Source of the DNA: Sacculina carcini
Taxonomy: Eukaryota > Arthropoda > Thecostraca > Sacculinidae
Assembly (NCBI GenBank): GCA_916048095.2
Contig: OU696577.1
Coordinates: 7,711,940 to 7,775,939, forward strand
Direction of reading: 5' to 3'
DNA length: 64,000 nt
The notes under the pieces are model-generated. The model worked only from the letters and a program-made list of their open reading frames with translations. It made no database searches and had not been told where the DNA came from. This document shows, piece after piece, positions 63,821 through 64,000 of this stretch; positions within the stretch are counted from its first letter, which is position 1; each line of letters begins with the position of its first letter. The position numbers were made by a program, and so were the translations under genes.

Positions 63821-63919
63821 ATGAAGACATATTGGCCCGCGGTCATATTGGTCACCATGTTTCTGTGCGCCAGTGTTGAGTGTCAATATGTGATGGTGTG
63901 CTCACTGGCGGTGCCATGA
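63821..63919 (+). CDS. Possible first coding exon of a secreted protein (partial)
   Basis: An ATG at 63821 begins MKTYWPAVILVTMFLCASVE, a good signal peptide: a positive residue, then a hydrophobic core, with likely cleavage near ASVEC. The frame runs to a TGA at 63919, but the last part falls in a MITE that starts at about 63903. A GT donor just after TGTCAATAT (about 63888) is possible, so the real exon may be only some 67 bases long and the rest of the gene would lie outside the window. The upstream 100 bases look like ordinary 5' UTR. No homology can be seen in so short a peptide. A chance ORF is a real alternative. Confidence 0.35.
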   Translation: MKTYWPAVILVTMFLCASVECQYVMVCSLAVP

Positions 63920-64000
63920 GGGGATGGGAAGGGTTGAAGCCCCCCTCCCTCTGGACCCCCAACAAATTCTGACCATGAACATTTCGAGTGTAGTTTCCCA
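63903..64000. mobile_element. hAT-type MITE (CAGTGGCGG family), left part at window edge
   Basis: It begins CACTGGCGGTGCC and shares CTGACCATGAACATTTCGAG and GTGTAGTTTCCCA with the copies at 5162-5331 and 9896-10106. It runs off the window. Confidence 0.7.

Overview
This window is eukaryotic nuclear DNA from an animal. It has spliced genes with GT-AG introns, long introns and no operons. Much of the rest is mobile elements and (TG/CA)n or (TA)n simple repeats. The gene set (ZNF330/NOA36, an ELOVL4-type fatty acid elongase, EEF1AKMT2/METTL10) is general metazoan. The divergence of these proteins and the mix of hAT, Helitron, mariner, gypsy and L2-like elements suggest an invertebrate or a deeply branching chordate. 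I cannot place the phylum from sequence alone.

Layout. 1-6.5 kb is gene-poor: a CT-rich tandem repeat, CA/TG arrays, and a degraded hAT transposon (2387-5571) that has been split by a gypsy-like LTR retroelement. 6.6-23.1 kb is a complete seven-exon ZNF330 gene (+). Its introns carry Helitron-like elements, a broken gypsy element, a nearly complete L2-like LINE ORF and a perfect 764-bp (TG)n tract. 25.0-38.7 kb is a seven-exon ELOVL4-like gene (-). Its large introns hold a mariner relic, a nearly intact hAT transposon with a perfect 8-bp target duplication, an intronless formin-like ORF and a 5'-truncated LINE. 39.6-49.7 kb is a six-exon EEF1AKMT2 gene (+), divergent from ELOVL4 across about 0.9 kb. 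Its second intron holds a 5.4-kb inverted Helitron-like mosaic. 50.8-60.2 kb is a ten-exon gene (-) for a protein with helical, TPR-like repeats that I cannot name. 60.2-63.8 kb is AT-rich intergenic DNA with nested MITEs. A possible signal-peptide exon (+) starts near the right edge.

Cross-window pattern. I derived the reading frames by joining exons by hand. All joins are in phase: 909, 912, 693 and 2052 coding bases. With the exons fixed, the intron ends stand out. Most 3' splice sites are preceded by a TG-rich tract on the sense strand instead of a pyrimidine tract, and several 5' splice sites are followed by CA repeats. In at least six introns the sense-oriented 3' tail of an L2-like LINE lies 13-210 bases upstream of the acceptor. 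A tRNA-Val SINE or a pogo-like MITE end occupies this place in others. Two unrelated genes each carry a minisatellite that copies the exon end together with its 5' splice site. The genes themselves appear to be ordinary single-copy housekeeping genes with no obvious shared pathway.
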